Positions 35,223-43,940 of a DNA stretch of 64,000 nucleotides are shown here, piece after piece; position 1 is the stretch's first letter; each line of letters starts with the position of its first letter. The notes beneath the pieces are model-generated. The model saw nothing but the letters and a program-made list of their open reading frames with translations. It was not told the origin of the DNA and did no database searches. The position numbers were made by a program, and so were the translations under genes. The DNA is from Methylobacterium nodulans ORS 2060 (GTDB lineage Bacteria > Pseudomonadota > Alphaproteobacteria > Rhizobiales > Beijerinckiaceae): the NCBI RefSeq assembly GCF_000022085.1, contig NC_011894.1, positions 3,127,501-3,191,500 on the forward strand, written 5' to 3'.

Positions 35223-35834
35223 ATGCAGCCTTTCACTGTTGTCGCCGGCCCGGCCGCGCCCCTGCCGGCCGCCAACGTCGATACCGACGTCATCATGCCC
35301 AAGCAGTTCCTGAAGGGCATCGACCGCAGCGGTCTCGCACAGGGGGTACTCCACGACCTGCGCTTCGACAAGGACGGCGTCCCCCGTCCCGACTTCGTGC
35401 TCAACCGTCCGGAGTGGCAGAACGCGCGCTTCCTCGTGGTCGGCCCGAACTTCGGCTGCGGCTCCTCGCGCGAGCACGCGGTGTGGGGCCTGCTGCAACT
35501 CGGCATCCGTGCCATTATCGGCACGACCTTCGCGGGCATCTTCGCTGACAACGCTGCCAACAATGGGCTTCTCCTGGTCACGCTCGATCCCGAGCAGGCG
35601 AGCGTCCTGTCCGCGCTGGCTGCAAAGCCGGACGGCAACCGCTTCGCCGTCGATCTGCCGGAACAGACTATCGCTGCCGGTGACGCGGTGCGCCTGGGCT
35701 TTGAGATACCACCCACTCGAAAGGACGCTCTAGTTCGGGGGCTCGATGCGATCGGAATGACGCTCGATCAGGCCGCGGCGATCCGAGCCTTCGAGGCGCG
35801 GTACCACGCTGCCCATCCCTGGCTTGTCCGGTGA
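35223..35834 (+). CDS. leuD: Aconitase-family hydro-lyase small subunit (LeuD-like)
   Basis: 203-residue swivel-domain subunit. Blocks ANVDTDVIMPKQFLKGIDR, PNFGCGSSREHAVWGLLQLG and GTTFAGIFADNAANNGLL are diagnostic, including the substrate-binding GCGSSRE loop. It starts 3 bp after the leuC stop and ends 11 bp before the hydrolase gene, so all three are co-transcribed. Together with LeuC it forms the active heterodimer. Substrate assignment carries the same doubt as for the large subunit. Confidence 0.9.
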   Translation: MQPFTVVAGPAAPLPAANVDTDVIMPKQFLKGIDRSGLAQGVLHDLRFDKDGVPRPDFVLNRPEWQNARFLVVGPNFGCGSSREHAVWGLLQLGIRAIIGTTFAGIFADNAANNGLLLVTLDPEQASVLSALAAKPDGNRFAVDLPEQTIAAGDAVRLGFEIPPTRKDALVRGLDAIGMTLDQAAAIRAFEARYHAAHPWLVR

Positions 35835-35845
35835 GGAGGTAGAGC

Positions 35846-36733
35846 ATGCCGGTGTCGGATCCGTTTCTCGAAGGCTTCGCGCTGCACGACATCGCGGTGA
35901 ACGGCGTGCGCATCCGCGCTGCCGTCGGCGGCACAGGGCAGCCGCTGCTGCTGCTGCACGGGCATCCGCAGACCCACGCCACGTGGCACGCCGTAGCCCC
36001 GCGCTTGGCTGAGCGCTTCCGCGTCGTGGCAATGGACCTGCGCGGCTACGGTGACTCCGAGAAGCCGCCGGGCGGCGCAGGCCACATCAACTACTCCAAG
36101 CGCGTCATGGCGGCCGACGCCGTCGCCGTGATGCAGACCCTTGGGCATGATCGCTTCGCCGTGGTCGGGCACGACCGCGGCGGGCGCGTTGCCCATCGCA
36201 TGGCCCTCGACTTTCCCGAGCGCGTCTCACGCCTCGCGGTGCTCGACATCGCACCGACCGCGACGATGTACGCGCGAACGGACAAGGACTTCGCCACGCG
36301 CTACTTCTGGTGGTTCTTCCTCATTCAACCCGAGCCGCTGCCCGAACGCCTGATTGCTGCCGATCCGGAGTTCTTCCTACGCACGCACATCGCGGGGCAA
36401 TCGAAGACGCCCGGCTCAACGCCACCGGCGCTCTTTGCGGAATATCTGCGCTGCTACTCCGATCCGGCCACACGTCACGCGATCTGCGAGGACTACCGCG
36501 CAGCGGCCGGAATCGACCTGGAGCACGATGCGGCGGATGCCGACAGGCGTATGCAGGCGCCGCTCTTGGCCTTGTGGGGCGCGAAGGGCGTGGTCGGGCA
36601 GACCTACGACGTGCTGGAGACGTGGCGCGAGAAGGCCCTCGATGTGTCCGGCCACGCCCTCGATTGCGGCCATACCCTGCAGGAGGAGCGGCCTGAAGAA
36701 CTCCTCACCTCTCTCGAGGCGTTTCTCGGCTGA
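35846..36733 (+). CDS. Alpha/beta hydrolase, haloacetate-dehalogenase-like
   Basis: 295 residues. The fold and spacing follow fluoroacetate dehalogenase: LLLLHGHPQTHATWH, nucleophile elbow VGHDRGGR with Asp110 as nucleophile and Arg111/Arg114 that would hold a carboxylate, acid Asp134 (VLDIAP), and His276 near the end (CGHTLQEERP). However, the halide-pocket pair His-Trp of the known dehalogenases is Trp155-Trp156 here (YFWWFFL). So it probably hydrolyses a carboxylate-bearing substrate but may not be a defluorinase. It is the last gene of the dctA-leuC-leuD unit. Confidence 0.82.
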   Translation: MPVSDPFLEGFALHDIAVNGVRIRAAVGGTGQPLLLLHGHPQTHATWHAVAPRLAERFRVVAMDLRGYGDSEKPPGGAGHINYSKRVMAADAVAVMQTLGHDRFAVVGHDRGGRVAHRMALDFPERVSRLAVLDIAPTATMYARTDKDFATRYFWWFFLIQPEPLPERLIAADPEFFLRTHIAGQSKTPGSTPPALFAEYLRCYSDPATRHAICEDYRAAAGIDLEHDAADADRRMQAPLLALWGAKGVVGQTYDVLETWREKALDVSGHALDCGHTLQEERPEELLTSLEAFLG

Positions 36734-36912
36734 ACATCGCCTTGGAGATGCGGCTGGCCATCAGCGTAGTCGGCAGCTACAGCCGTCGCCACGCTCTGCA
36801 GGCCGGTCTTCGCCAGCCTGCGATAGCGCGCCCGGCGCAAGCCGAAGGCCCGGACACATTGGCATTGGGCATATGACTGCCGGCCCATCTCGCTCTCCTG
36901 CCGCACCCGCGC
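36734..36912 (-). pseudogene. IS1182-type transposase C-terminal fragment
   Basis: About 55 codons reading VRAFGLRRARYRRLAKTG and LQSVATAVAADY, close to the end of a subgroup of IS1182 transposases different from the intact copy at 27599-28981. Several conserved residues are changed and no N-terminal part is near. It fills the gap between the hydrolase and the RES toxin. Confidence 0.55.
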
Positions 36913-36941
36913 GGCCGCGAGTGCTTCGTGCTGAGGTTTGG

Positions 36942-37655
36942 TCAGCTAACCCGGAAGACCTCACCACTTCCAATATCGCGGTAGAAATCCACTCGTGAGC
37001 CATTCCAGTGGTAATCGAGGTGGCGCCCCTGGACGAGGTTTGTCGCGCGGTCGGGATAGAATAGGCCTACGCATATGCCACCAAGGTCTCGTTGGCTCGG
37101 GTAGACGATACCCTCCGATGCACTCACCCGTAACGCAGCGGCAAGCTTCTGTGAGTCGGTATAGCTGTCCGGGTCGAGAGCGGGAGCGAATACCGGATCA
37201 CCGCCACGAAGGTCGTGAAGTGCAGCGTCAATGTCCAGCACAAGTTCGCGGAATTGCGACGTCCAGCCGGGCGCCTCATTCGTGCAAGCCATAAATCGCG
37301 CGTGATGGTGGATAGTTTCGAGAAGTGCCGTCTCGAAATGTTCGGCTATGTAGAGCACACCGTAAGTACCGTCACTGAACCGACTCGGCCGATCCGGGCT
37401 GACATGCGTGAACGGGGCCATCAGGAAAGTAGCGCCGGGCCCAGCGACACGCCTCGGCGGTGGCACCAGGTCGAGCGTACCGATCGTCTCCATGAGCCGT
37501 GGGTTGGTCTTCTGCTCCGCTGCAATGAGCAGCGGCCAGTCCTCCGGATCGGCGATGTCCTCAAAAAGGTCGATCGGCGGGTATAGGCTCCGGATGATCC
37601 GTCGCGCGCCCACCCACCGAATAGCCGTCACAGGAACGCGTGCAGGATCCGTCAC
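36942..37655 (-). CDS. RES-domain toxin
   Basis: About 237 residues. RES toxins deplete NAD+ in the cytosol. The Arg-Glu-Ser style pattern is visible: VTAIRWVGARRI near the start, GVLYIAEHFETALLE in the middle, and SEGIVYPSQRDLGGICVGLF toward the end. GTG 37655 is preferred because it overlaps the antitoxin stop as GTGA; a TTG two codons earlier would also work. It is second in a two-gene operon behind its Xre/MbcA-type antitoxin, the usual order for RES-Xre modules. Confidence 0.88.
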   Translation of the reverse strand: MTDPARVPVTAIRWVGARRIIRSLYPPIDLFEDIADPEDWPLLIAAEQKTNPRLMETIGTLDLVPPPRRVAGPGATFLMAPFTHVSPDRPSRFSDGTYGVLYIAEHFETALLETIHHHARFMACTNEAPGWTSQFRELVLDIDAALHDLRGGDPVFAPALDPDSYTDSQKLAAALRVSASEGIVYPSQRDLGGICVGLFYPDRATNLVQGRHLDYHWNGSRVDFYRDIGSGEVFRVS

Positions 37656-38065
37656 CAGCAACCACGCTCAGCATCCAGGTAGCGGCGAACGCGCATTAAG
37701 TCGGTCAGTTCACCACCGAGCATAACGTCCAGTGCCGAGCGACCACCGAACGCGTCATTTGGAGTCTTGACCCAGGCGTAGCCACGCGTTGGTTCGCGAA
37801 AGATGATCTTCAGTGCCTTGTGAATTCCCATCAAATTCGAGAGCCGCGCCTTACCGTCTCGGCCAAGCCGGCCGATTTCGCCAGCTTTCCAGCGCGCGAA
37901 CGTCCGGCGTGGCACGTCGAGAATGGTGGCCGCCTGATCATCGGTGACATCCCACAGGCGGAACAGGTTGAGGGCAGCACGAAACATCGCTGCCGCCTCG
38001 TCGTCCGTAATCGGCTCTGGCGAGAACGGTTTAGGCTCAACGGCGACCCGAGCAAGCGTAGCCAT
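37652..38065 (-). CDS. Xre/MbcA/ParS-type antitoxin of the RES module
   Basis: 137 residues. The N-terminal HTH-like region (AALNLFRLWDVTDDQAATILDVPRRTFARWKAGE) is followed by the MbcA/ParS/Xre C-terminal domain (RLSNLMGIHKALKIIF, then WVKTPNDAFGGRSALDVMLGG and the LMRVRRYLDAERG end), which binds and blocks the toxin. ATG 38065. An inverted repeat lies 17-45 bp upstream and may be its own operator, since such antitoxins usually autorepress. Confidence 0.9.
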   Translation of the reverse strand: MATLARVAVEPKPFSPEPITDDEAAAMFRAALNLFRLWDVTDDQAATILDVPRRTFARWKAGEIGRLGRDGKARLSNLMGIHKALKIIFREPTRGYAWVKTPNDAFGGRSALDVMLGGELTDLMRVRRYLDAERGCW

Positions 38066-38081
38066 GGCGATCCCTCGTCAT

Positions 38082-38110
38082 ATGGCGAAAGATGGATATA
38101 TCTGCGCCAT
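38082..38110. promoter_or_regulatory. Candidate operator of the RES-Xre module
   Basis: Nested dyad: outer arms ATGGCG (38082-38087) and CGCCAT (38105-38110), inner arms AGAT and ATCT. It lies just upstream of the antitoxin start, where an autorepressor would bind. The repeat is visible; the function is inferred. Confidence 0.5.
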
Positions 38111-38180
38111 TTGGCAAGTCCGGCGGTGGCACTTGGGGTTGGCTGCGACACCCGATCATGCCCTGTTCTGCAGGGTCGCT

Positions 38181-38218
38181 AGAGCCGTGGCCGTTTCAAC
38201 GGAAACGGCCACGGCTCT
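38181..38218. repeat. REP-like palindrome, copy 2 (perfect)
   Basis: AGAGCCGTGGCCGTTTC (38181-38197), loop AACG, then its exact 17-base complement (38202-38218). Same unit as 25186-25223. It sits 10 bp past the end of the Gly-rich gene and could block transcription between it and the antitoxin promoter. Confidence 0.85.
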
Positions 38219-38227
38219 CGTGGGTGA

Positions 38228-38557
38228 TCAGCGCCCGCCGCCGCTGCCCGAGCCGGCTGACCCGGGCGAGCCGGTACCGGTTGCACCGCCCGCCGCAGTC
38301 CCGCCGGGCGGCACGGCCGCCGCGCCCGTGGTCCCCGTCGACAGGCTGCTGTGGCCGGCGCCCGGGCTGGAGCGCGGCGCGCTGCCCACCTGCCCGGCAT
38401 TACCCGTGTTGCCCGTGCTGGCGGCTCCGCCGGTCGCGATGCCCGCGCTGCCGCCCGTCCCGGCGCTTCCGCCCGCACCCTGCGCCATCGCGAGACTCCC
38501 TGTGCCAGCAAGCAGAAGCGCAGCGGCGAGGACCGGGCCGATCGTCCTTGAGGTCAT
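38228..38557 (-). CDS. Small secreted Gly/Ser/Ala-rich protein
   Basis: 109 residues. A signal peptide (TIGPVLAAALLLAGTGSLAMAQ) is followed by a low-complexity mature chain made almost only of Gly, Ser, Ala, Thr and Pro with short GTGGSAG-like units. AGGGAGAT precedes the ATG. No enzymatic motif. Similar exported low-complexity proteins are frequent in Methylobacterium-type genomes (from memory). Function unknown; perhaps an envelope or matrix component. Confidence 0.7.
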   Translation of the reverse strand: MTSRTIGPVLAAALLLAGTGSLAMAQGAGGSAGTGGSAGIATGGAASTGNTGNAGQVGSAPRSSPGAGHSSLSTGTTGAAAVPPGGTAAGGATGTGSPGSAGSGSGGGR

Positions 38558-39182
38558 GCATATCTCCCTCTGACGGCGCCCCGCTGCGGCGCGGACGCCG
38601 TGACGATCAGGCGACGCCGGTTATCCCCTGTCACTCAGCAGGGTTGATCAGGGCAGCCAGACGATGACCCAAAGCGGCCCCTCGCGGCGCGCGAGGCGAA
38701 CGTCCGGTCGCGACCGTTTTCCGGTCATTTGATTTCCTGACAGGGTTTCTGGACACAGGCCGCCGAGGGGCTGGAGCGCCTGGCAGGACGCAATCTGCGT
38801 GGAAGGTTTCCCGTCGTTATATTTACAAACATGATCCTGGGCGGGAGATGAATGCCCGATCTACACGCCTCCCTTGGTGATCATCAGTGTGGGTGGGGAC
38901 CCATTCCGCCGCGCACCGGCACGCCGCGCCGGAGGTGCGGACACGCGCGCGAGGCTGAAAGCTGAGGGAGAGACGCGCGGCTCCTGATCGAGGCTGCATC
39001 TTTGAGCAGTGGTCCTCCTGATCCCGGTCTGGCGAAGAACGCGCGTCCGGATGCACCATGCCATTGGGCGCCGTTCTGTTGTAAGCTCGCTTCGTTCTGT
39101 TTATGGAACGACGTACCCGGCCCAGCGCTCGGGGAGCGGACCGCGCCTGATCGCGGCGGCTCAAGACAGGAAGGGTTCAGTC
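38558..39182. other. 625-bp region upstream of metB, no gene recognised
   Basis: No convincing gene on either strand. I looked for SAM-type riboswitch cores ahead of metB and saw none I could support. AGGAAGG lies just before the metB GTG. A few short open frames exist, without start signals or family patterns. Confidence 0.45.
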
Positions 39183-40340
39183 GTGGCACATCGGAAGGCC
39201 GCACAGACGATCGCCGCCGCGAACGGCATTGGCTCGGATACTGCCTATGGGGCCGTCAGCCCGCCGCTCTACCTCTCGACGACCTACGCGTTCGAGGGCT
39301 TCGAGCGCCCGCGGGCGCACGACTATTCGCGGCTCGGCAACCCGACCCGCGACCAGCTCGCCGACACCATCGCCAAGCTGGAGGGCGGCGCGCACGCCGT
39401 GGTGGTGGCGAGCGGCATGGCGGCCCTGGACCTCGCGCTCTCGCCCGTTGCGCCCGGCGACCTGCTGGTCGCCCCGCACGACTGCTACGGGGGCACCCAC
39501 CGCCTCCTGAGCCAGCGCAGCGCGAAGGGGCACTACCGCGTCGCCTTCGTGGACCAGACCGACGAGAACGCTCTCGCGGCCGCCCTGGTGGAGCGGCCCC
39601 GCCTCGTCCTGATCGAGACGCCGAGCAACCCGCTGATGCGGATTGTGGACATCCGCCGCGTGGCCGCGCGGGCCAAGGCCGTCGGCGCCCTGCTCGTCGT
39701 CGACAACACGTTCCTGTCTCCCGCCCTGCAACAGCCGATCTCGCTCGGGGCGGACCTCGTCGTCCACTCCACCACGAAATTCCTCAACGGCCATTCGGAC
39801 GTGATCGGCGGGGCGGTAGTGGCCGCGGATGCTAAGCTTGGCGAGGATCTTGCCGCCTGGGCGAACACCATCGGCGTCACCGGCTCGCCCTTCGACGCCT
39901 ACCTGACTCTGCGTGGCATTCGCACGCTGTTCGCGCGCGTGGAGCGCCAGCAGCAGAGCGCAGCGGCCATCGCGGCATTCCTGGCGGCGCACCCGGCGGT
40001 GGCGCGCGTCCACTACCCTGGTTTGCCCGAGCACCCGGGACACGCGATCGCGAAGGCGCAGCAGAGCGGCTTCGGCGCGATGCTGAGCTTCGAACTCGCG
40101 GGCGGGCGCGAGGCCATCCGCGCCGTTGTCGAGCGGCTGCGGGTCTTCACCCTGGCGGAATCGCTTGGCGGGATCGAGAGCCTGATCGCTCACCCGGTGA
40201 GCATGACTCACGCGGCCATGGATCCCGAGGCGCGCCGGAGGGCCGGCGTGGGCGATGGCCTCTTGCGGCTGTCGGTCGGGCTTGAGGCCGAGGAGGACCT
40301 GCTGGACGACCTCGCGCAGGCCCTCGACGCCGCGCGCTGA
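39183..40340 (+). CDS. metB: Cystathionine gamma-synthase
   Basis: 385-residue PLP enzyme that joins an activated homoserine with cysteine in methionine synthesis. GTG 39183 follows AGGAAGG; the longer open frame upstream lacks family similarity. Very close to enterobacterial MetB in RAHDYSRLGNPTRDQL, GDLLVAPHDCYGGTHRLL, VDNTFLSPALQQP, HSTTKFLNGHSDV (PLP Lys), NTIGVTGSPFDAYLTLRG and LAESLGGIESLIAHP. Monocistronic, between a gene-free stretch and IS6 debris. Substrate preference (O-succinyl versus O-acetyl homoserine) cannot be read from the sequence. Confidence 0.92.
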   Translation: MAHRKAAQTIAAANGIGSDTAYGAVSPPLYLSTTYAFEGFERPRAHDYSRLGNPTRDQLADTIAKLEGGAHAVVVASGMAALDLALSPVAPGDLLVAPHDCYGGTHRLLSQRSAKGHYRVAFVDQTDENALAAALVERPRLVLIETPSNPLMRIVDIRRVAARAKAVGALLVVDNTFLSPALQQPISLGADLVVHSTTKFLNGHSDVIGGAVVAADAKLGEDLAAWANTIGVTGSPFDAYLTLRGIRTLFARVERQQQSAAAIAAFLAAHPAVARVHYPGLPEHPGHAIAKAQQSGFGAMLSFELAGGREAIRAVVERLRVFTLAESLGGIESLIAHPVSMTHAAMDPEARRRAGVGDGLLRLSVGLEAEEDLLDDLAQALDAAR

Positions 40341-40610
40341 TCGGGAGTTCACACTTTTCGCGACCGGAAGCCGAAAGCAATCGGCGAGCAGCTGATTCTG
40401 CTCGCACATCGTCCACGCGCCCGAGAACCCGAAGCCCTTGCGCAGCCACAGCATGGCTTCGAAGCCCTGGATCGTGCGCCGGGCCGTGGTGAACGAGTGC
40501 AAGCCGCCCGCCCGCGACATCGGTCTCTTCACCCGGGAGTGGTCGCTCTCGATCATGGGACCGGCCTCACGCCCGTGCAGCGGCCGCGCCAGACGCCCGG
40601 CCGAGGAGCG
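40341..40610 (-). pseudogene. IS6-family transposase C-terminal fragment
   Basis: Minus-strand reading MIESDHSRVKRPMSRAGG, FTTARRTIQGFEAMLWLRKG matches the DDE-domain end of IS6 transposases (the Glu-Asp-His block and the GFE motif). The start of the protein is missing. It directly abuts the metB stop. The remaining stretch to 40863 has no recognisable content. Confidence 0.7.
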
Positions 40611-40863
40611 ACCCGAATTCGCCAACAGTATCCCGTCGCTTTCCTGACAGCGCCCTTTCAGAACCTGCTGGGCATGGTGTTCAGGGTTCACGCATGATCG
40701 CACCAGGTGGCCTCTTGTGGATCCTCAAGCCCTGTGAAGCTGGCCGCGAAACCTTCGATTATGCTGCTCGTCCCCCGTTGCGCGGAGCGGGAAACGGTCA
40801 GCACGGGCCTCAATCACCGCTCAACCCGAGACTACGCGTGACCCCTGGGCCGATCCGGTGCTG

Positions 40864-41112
40864 TCATCCTTTGCGCAGCCGCCGCGCATTCGCACGGACC
40901 TTCCGGCGATAGCCGCGCACCACGTGGCAGGGCGACTTGCCTGTCGCAACTTGCATCGCTGCCTCGCCAGCCGCAGCCACCTTCTCGCCGACCATGAGGT
41001 GCGCCTCCACCGCCGCGGCTGGGCCACCCAGCGCGATCTTGGCGAGGCGCAGACCGATCACCGTCTGGGCCTCAACGCCGAGCATCGCCATATCGACGCC
41101 GAGCTTCCACAT
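40864..41112 (-). CDS. Small conserved-type hypothetical protein
   Basis: About 82 residues from ATG 41112 (MWKLGVDMAMLGVEAQTVIG). Helical, with LRLAKIALGGPAAAVEAHLMVGEKVAAAGEAAM and a basic tail VRGYRRKVRANARRLRKG. The layout recalls short phasin-like or polyhydroxyalkanoate-linked hypotheticals of Hyphomicrobiales, but I do not claim a function. The frame is open further upstream without support. It stands alone between IS6 debris and the catabolic operon. Confidence 0.55.
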   Translation of the reverse strand: MWKLGVDMAMLGVEAQTVIGLRLAKIALGGPAAAVEAHLMVGEKVAAAGEAAMQVATGKSPCHVVRGYRRKVRANARRLRKG

Positions 41113-41277
41113 GGGTCCGAAGATGACAGGCGGCAAGCCGATGTTCCTTGTGCGAGAGGGGAACCGCGGGCCGCGCAACTGGCAACCGGAGGGAGGCAAT
41201 TCGACCCGCGGGTGGCGTCTCTGGTGCGGTGCCATGGTCCGAGGAGACCGCCACGTCAGGGGCAGGCTGCAGAGCCT

Positions 41278-42033
41278 TCAACGACGCATAAATCCGCCAT
41301 CTACTTCCAGTGTCGCTCCTGTGATGAAGCTCGCGTCATCTGACGCCAGGAAGGCAACCGCAGCTGCGACCTCGTTCGGCTTTCCAGCGCGTCCAAGAGG
41401 GATTGCATCTATGATGCGCCGTCGCTGCGCCTCGGGCATGGACGCCGTCATGTCGGTTTCCGTCAGCGCCGGGCAGATCACGTTCGATGTCACACCGTGC
41501 TGGCCCGCCTCCCGCGCAATCCCTTTACTGAACGCGATAACACCGCCCTTTGCAGCTGCATAGCAGCTGTTTCCCAGCAGACCGCCGCCATTCAGGCCCG
41601 CAACTGACGCTATGTTTATAATGCGCCCGGAGCGGCGCTCCATCATATGAGGCAACACGGCTTTGACGAGGAGAAACACACTCGTCAAATCAATGTCGAT
41701 GAGACGCTGCCAGTGCTGAAGATCAATGTCGGTCACAGGTCCGGTTGAAACTATGCCAGCATTGTTCACAAGAATGCCAATAGACCCTAGCTTATCGATC
41801 GCCGTTGCAATGAGTTGAATAACATCAGTCTCCTTCGAAATGTCAGCAGCGATGAAAATTGCATTGTGACCTTCTTTGCGCAATTCCGCCGCAGATGACT
41901 CACCCGCTTCTACATTGATATCGGTCACAACAACCGATGCCCCGCGTTCTGCCAACAGGCGAACGATTGATAAACCTATTCCTCGTGCAGAACCGGTTAC
42001 AACCGCTACCCGGCCCGTCAATTCCGCCGCCAT
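41278..42033 (-). CDS. Short-chain dehydrogenase/reductase (operon end)
   Basis: 251 residues. The ATG at 42033 is chosen for its strong AAAGGAGGAAA site, eight codons inside the longer frame. Rossmann motif VVTGSARGIG, NNAG, catalytic Ser in IIN-IASVAG, Tyr-Lys in SCYAAAKGG, and ITGATLEVDGGFMRR at the end define a classical SDR that oxidises or reduces an alcohol/ketone with NAD(P). It is the last gene of the leftward catabolic run, 45 bp after dld. The substrate is unknown. Confidence 0.9.
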   Translation of the reverse strand: MAAELTGRVAVVTGSARGIGLSIVRLLAERGASVVVTDINVEAGESSAAELRKEGHNAIFIAADISKETDVIQLIATAIDKLGSIGILVNNAGIVSTGPVTDIDLQHWQRLIDIDLTSVFLLVKAVLPHMMERRSGRIINIASVAGLNGGGLLGNSCYAAAKGGVIAFSKGIAREAGQHGVTSNVICPALTETDMTASMPEAQRRRIIDAIPLGRAGKPNEVAAAVAFLASDDASFITGATLEVDGGFMRR

Positions 42034-42078
42034 AGTTTCCTCCTTTGCGGAATACATTCGTTCATGATCAGATGCCGA

Positions 42079-43869
42079 TTAATCAGCAACCGAACTGCAC
42101 TCCCAGTTTCTGCGCTTCGACGTTTGCCCTATCCCGGGATTAAACACATTGCATGGATCAAGATTGCAGAAGAATTCCCTCATCTGCGGCTTGGCCCGAT
42201 AGATATGCCCAACATTATGCTCAGCTGGGTACTCAGCCTTGCGGTCATCTAGAAGGCGCCAAATTTTATGCTCCAGCTCCAAACAATCTACGCCGCGTTT
42301 TACGACATAGTCCTGGTGAAACACATGACAGAAGAAATGCCCATAATAGATTTTATGAATTATTGCTTCATCAATGTTGAATGGCAGTGTTTCAAACCAG
42401 TTCGTTTCATTGCGCCTCAAAGCGATATCGAGCGCGACGATATCCTCGACCTCACGCGCGTGTACGGCGCGGTACCGAACCGCCGCCCCCGCGACCGCGA
42501 ACCGATGCAGGAACGCCTTGTTTCCTTCCTCGGTCGTGCATTCGAAAAACCCGCCCTCAGCTGTCTCGAAAAACTGCCGAAGGAATTGGCCTGCTTCGCC
42601 AGCGCCCTCGCCTGACATTTTGAGGAGGAGGTGATGCTCGTAGGCATCGCGAAAGCGCCGTATGCGAGCCGGCAAGTGACTTGGCAGCCACCGACTTACC
42701 GCCTGAAGAACGCGATCGCTGAAATCCGCAGGCAGAAACGCCACACGTTTCGCGAGCGCGTCGAAGCTGGATTTGAGTTTGAAGAACGTTGGCAAGCGCG
42801 ACGTGCCGAGCGCACGAATGAGTAGAAACGTGTCTTTGCCATACTGCTCAGCAATGTCGAAAGCGTCGCGATGGATGTATTCGCCTGCAACAGGAAGATG
42901 AATGAAGCTACCTAGGATATGTCGCCGGATTTTTGTAAGGTTATCGACATCGTTTGTTCCGATGTAGAAGACAGTCGTTTGCTCATCAGCCGGAAACGTA
43001 TCGAGGCGCACGGCGAAAACCGCGAGCTTCCCCGCGCAGCCTGACGCCTCGTGCAGCCTGCGTGCGTCAGCGTTGAAACGTGCGGGTGTATCAGCATCGA
43101 CGTCGCGGACGTAATCCGCATAGTCCCGGTCCGACGCCCATCGGCTCGCGCTGCGGTCGATGTCACTCTCGTTGACGTCCCAACGGTCCAGCCGCTCCAG
43201 AATATCCTCAGGGCTTTCCCCCAGCTGTATTCCGAGATGATTGATAAGCTCAAGCCGCCCCTTCTCATCGACCCGAGCAAACAACGCAAGCTCAGTGTAG
43301 GCAGGTCCCCGCTGAATGAGTGCTCCACCAGAATTATTGCAGATACCGCCCAGTACTGACGCGCCGATGCAGGACGAGCCGATCACCGAGTGAGGTTCCC
43401 GGCCGAGCGGTTTGAGGGTCTTCTCAAGTTGATCAAGAGTGGCCCCCGGCAGGCACACGACCTGCTGGCCACCCTCGATCAGACGCACGGTCCTCATTCG
43501 CATGGTGTTGAGAAGAACCACCTCGCGGTCGTAAGTGTCGCCGTCAGGTGTTGAGCCGCCCGTGAGGCCGGTGTTGGCGGCTTGCATAATGATGATCTTG
43601 CCGGCCTGAACACAGGCCTGCAGCACGCGCCATTGCTCGACGAGACTGCCCGGCCTCACCACGGCGAGCACGTTGCCGCCTCCGAAACGATACCCTGTAC
43701 GAAAGCGCCGCGTTTGATCAGGATGAGTCAGAACATGGCGGCGTCCAACGATCGCACGAAGCGTGTCAAGGAAACTGCCGGTGTCAGCCGGCAGCTTTGA
43801 TGCTTGATCGGCCGCCGTGCTCGGCTCTGCTCCCGCGGCTGGGTGTCCAGATTGTAGAGAGTGCAACAT
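42079..43869 (-). CDS. dld: Respiratory D-lactate dehydrogenase Dld
   Basis: About 596 residues. Membrane-associated FAD enzyme oxidising D-lactate to pyruvate with electrons to quinone. Near-identical blocks to the Escherichia coli enzyme: IIIMQAANTGLTGGSTPDGD, HSVIGSSCIGASVLGGICNN, LAVFAVRLDTFPADEQ, RDAYEHHLLLKMSGEG, YYGHFFCHVFHQDYVVKRG and YPAEHNVGH. ATG 43869 is used; GTG 43959 would overlap the previous gene and is possible. Less GC-rich than the TRAP genes upstream. In this operon it may act on lactate or another D-2-hydroxy acid released by the pathway. Confidence 0.9.
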   Translation of the reverse strand: MLHSLQSGHPAAGAEPSTAADQASKLPADTGSFLDTLRAIVGRRHVLTHPDQTRRFRTGYRFGGGNVLAVVRPGSLVEQWRVLQACVQAGKIIIMQAANTGLTGGSTPDGDTYDREVVLLNTMRMRTVRLIEGGQQVVCLPGATLDQLEKTLKPLGREPHSVIGSSCIGASVLGGICNNSGGALIQRGPAYTELALFARVDEKGRLELINHLGIQLGESPEDILERLDRWDVNESDIDRSASRWASDRDYADYVRDVDADTPARFNADARRLHEASGCAGKLAVFAVRLDTFPADEQTTVFYIGTNDVDNLTKIRRHILGSFIHLPVAGEYIHRDAFDIAEQYGKDTFLLIRALGTSRLPTFFKLKSSFDALAKRVAFLPADFSDRVLQAVSRWLPSHLPARIRRFRDAYEHHLLLKMSGEGAGEAGQFLRQFFETAEGGFFECTTEEGNKAFLHRFAVAGAAVRYRAVHAREVEDIVALDIALRRNETNWFETLPFNIDEAIIHKIYYGHFFCHVFHQDYVVKRGVDCLELEHKIWRLLDDRKAEYPAEHNVGHIYRAKPQMREFFCNLDPCNVFNPGIGQTSKRRNWECSSVAD

Positions 43870-43940
43870 AACGTATTGCTTTACCGAATCGGGAGCGAGC
43901 CGGAGCCAAGGCTGTCGTGGAATGATCTGGCAGCCCTCGT

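Noticed and set aside
33789..35834. Assignment to leucine biosynthesis
   Set aside because: Catalytic residues fit LeuCD, but no leuA or leuB is present and the context is catabolic, so the pathway role is left open.
38228..38557. Gly/Ser-rich repeats as a PE-PGRS-like antigen
   Set aside because: No PE domain and only short irregular units; it is simply a small low-complexity secreted protein.
38558..39182. Possible SAM or SAH riboswitch upstream of metB
   Set aside because: I could not find a supported aptamer core or an expected pairing pattern; it would need a covariance-model scan.
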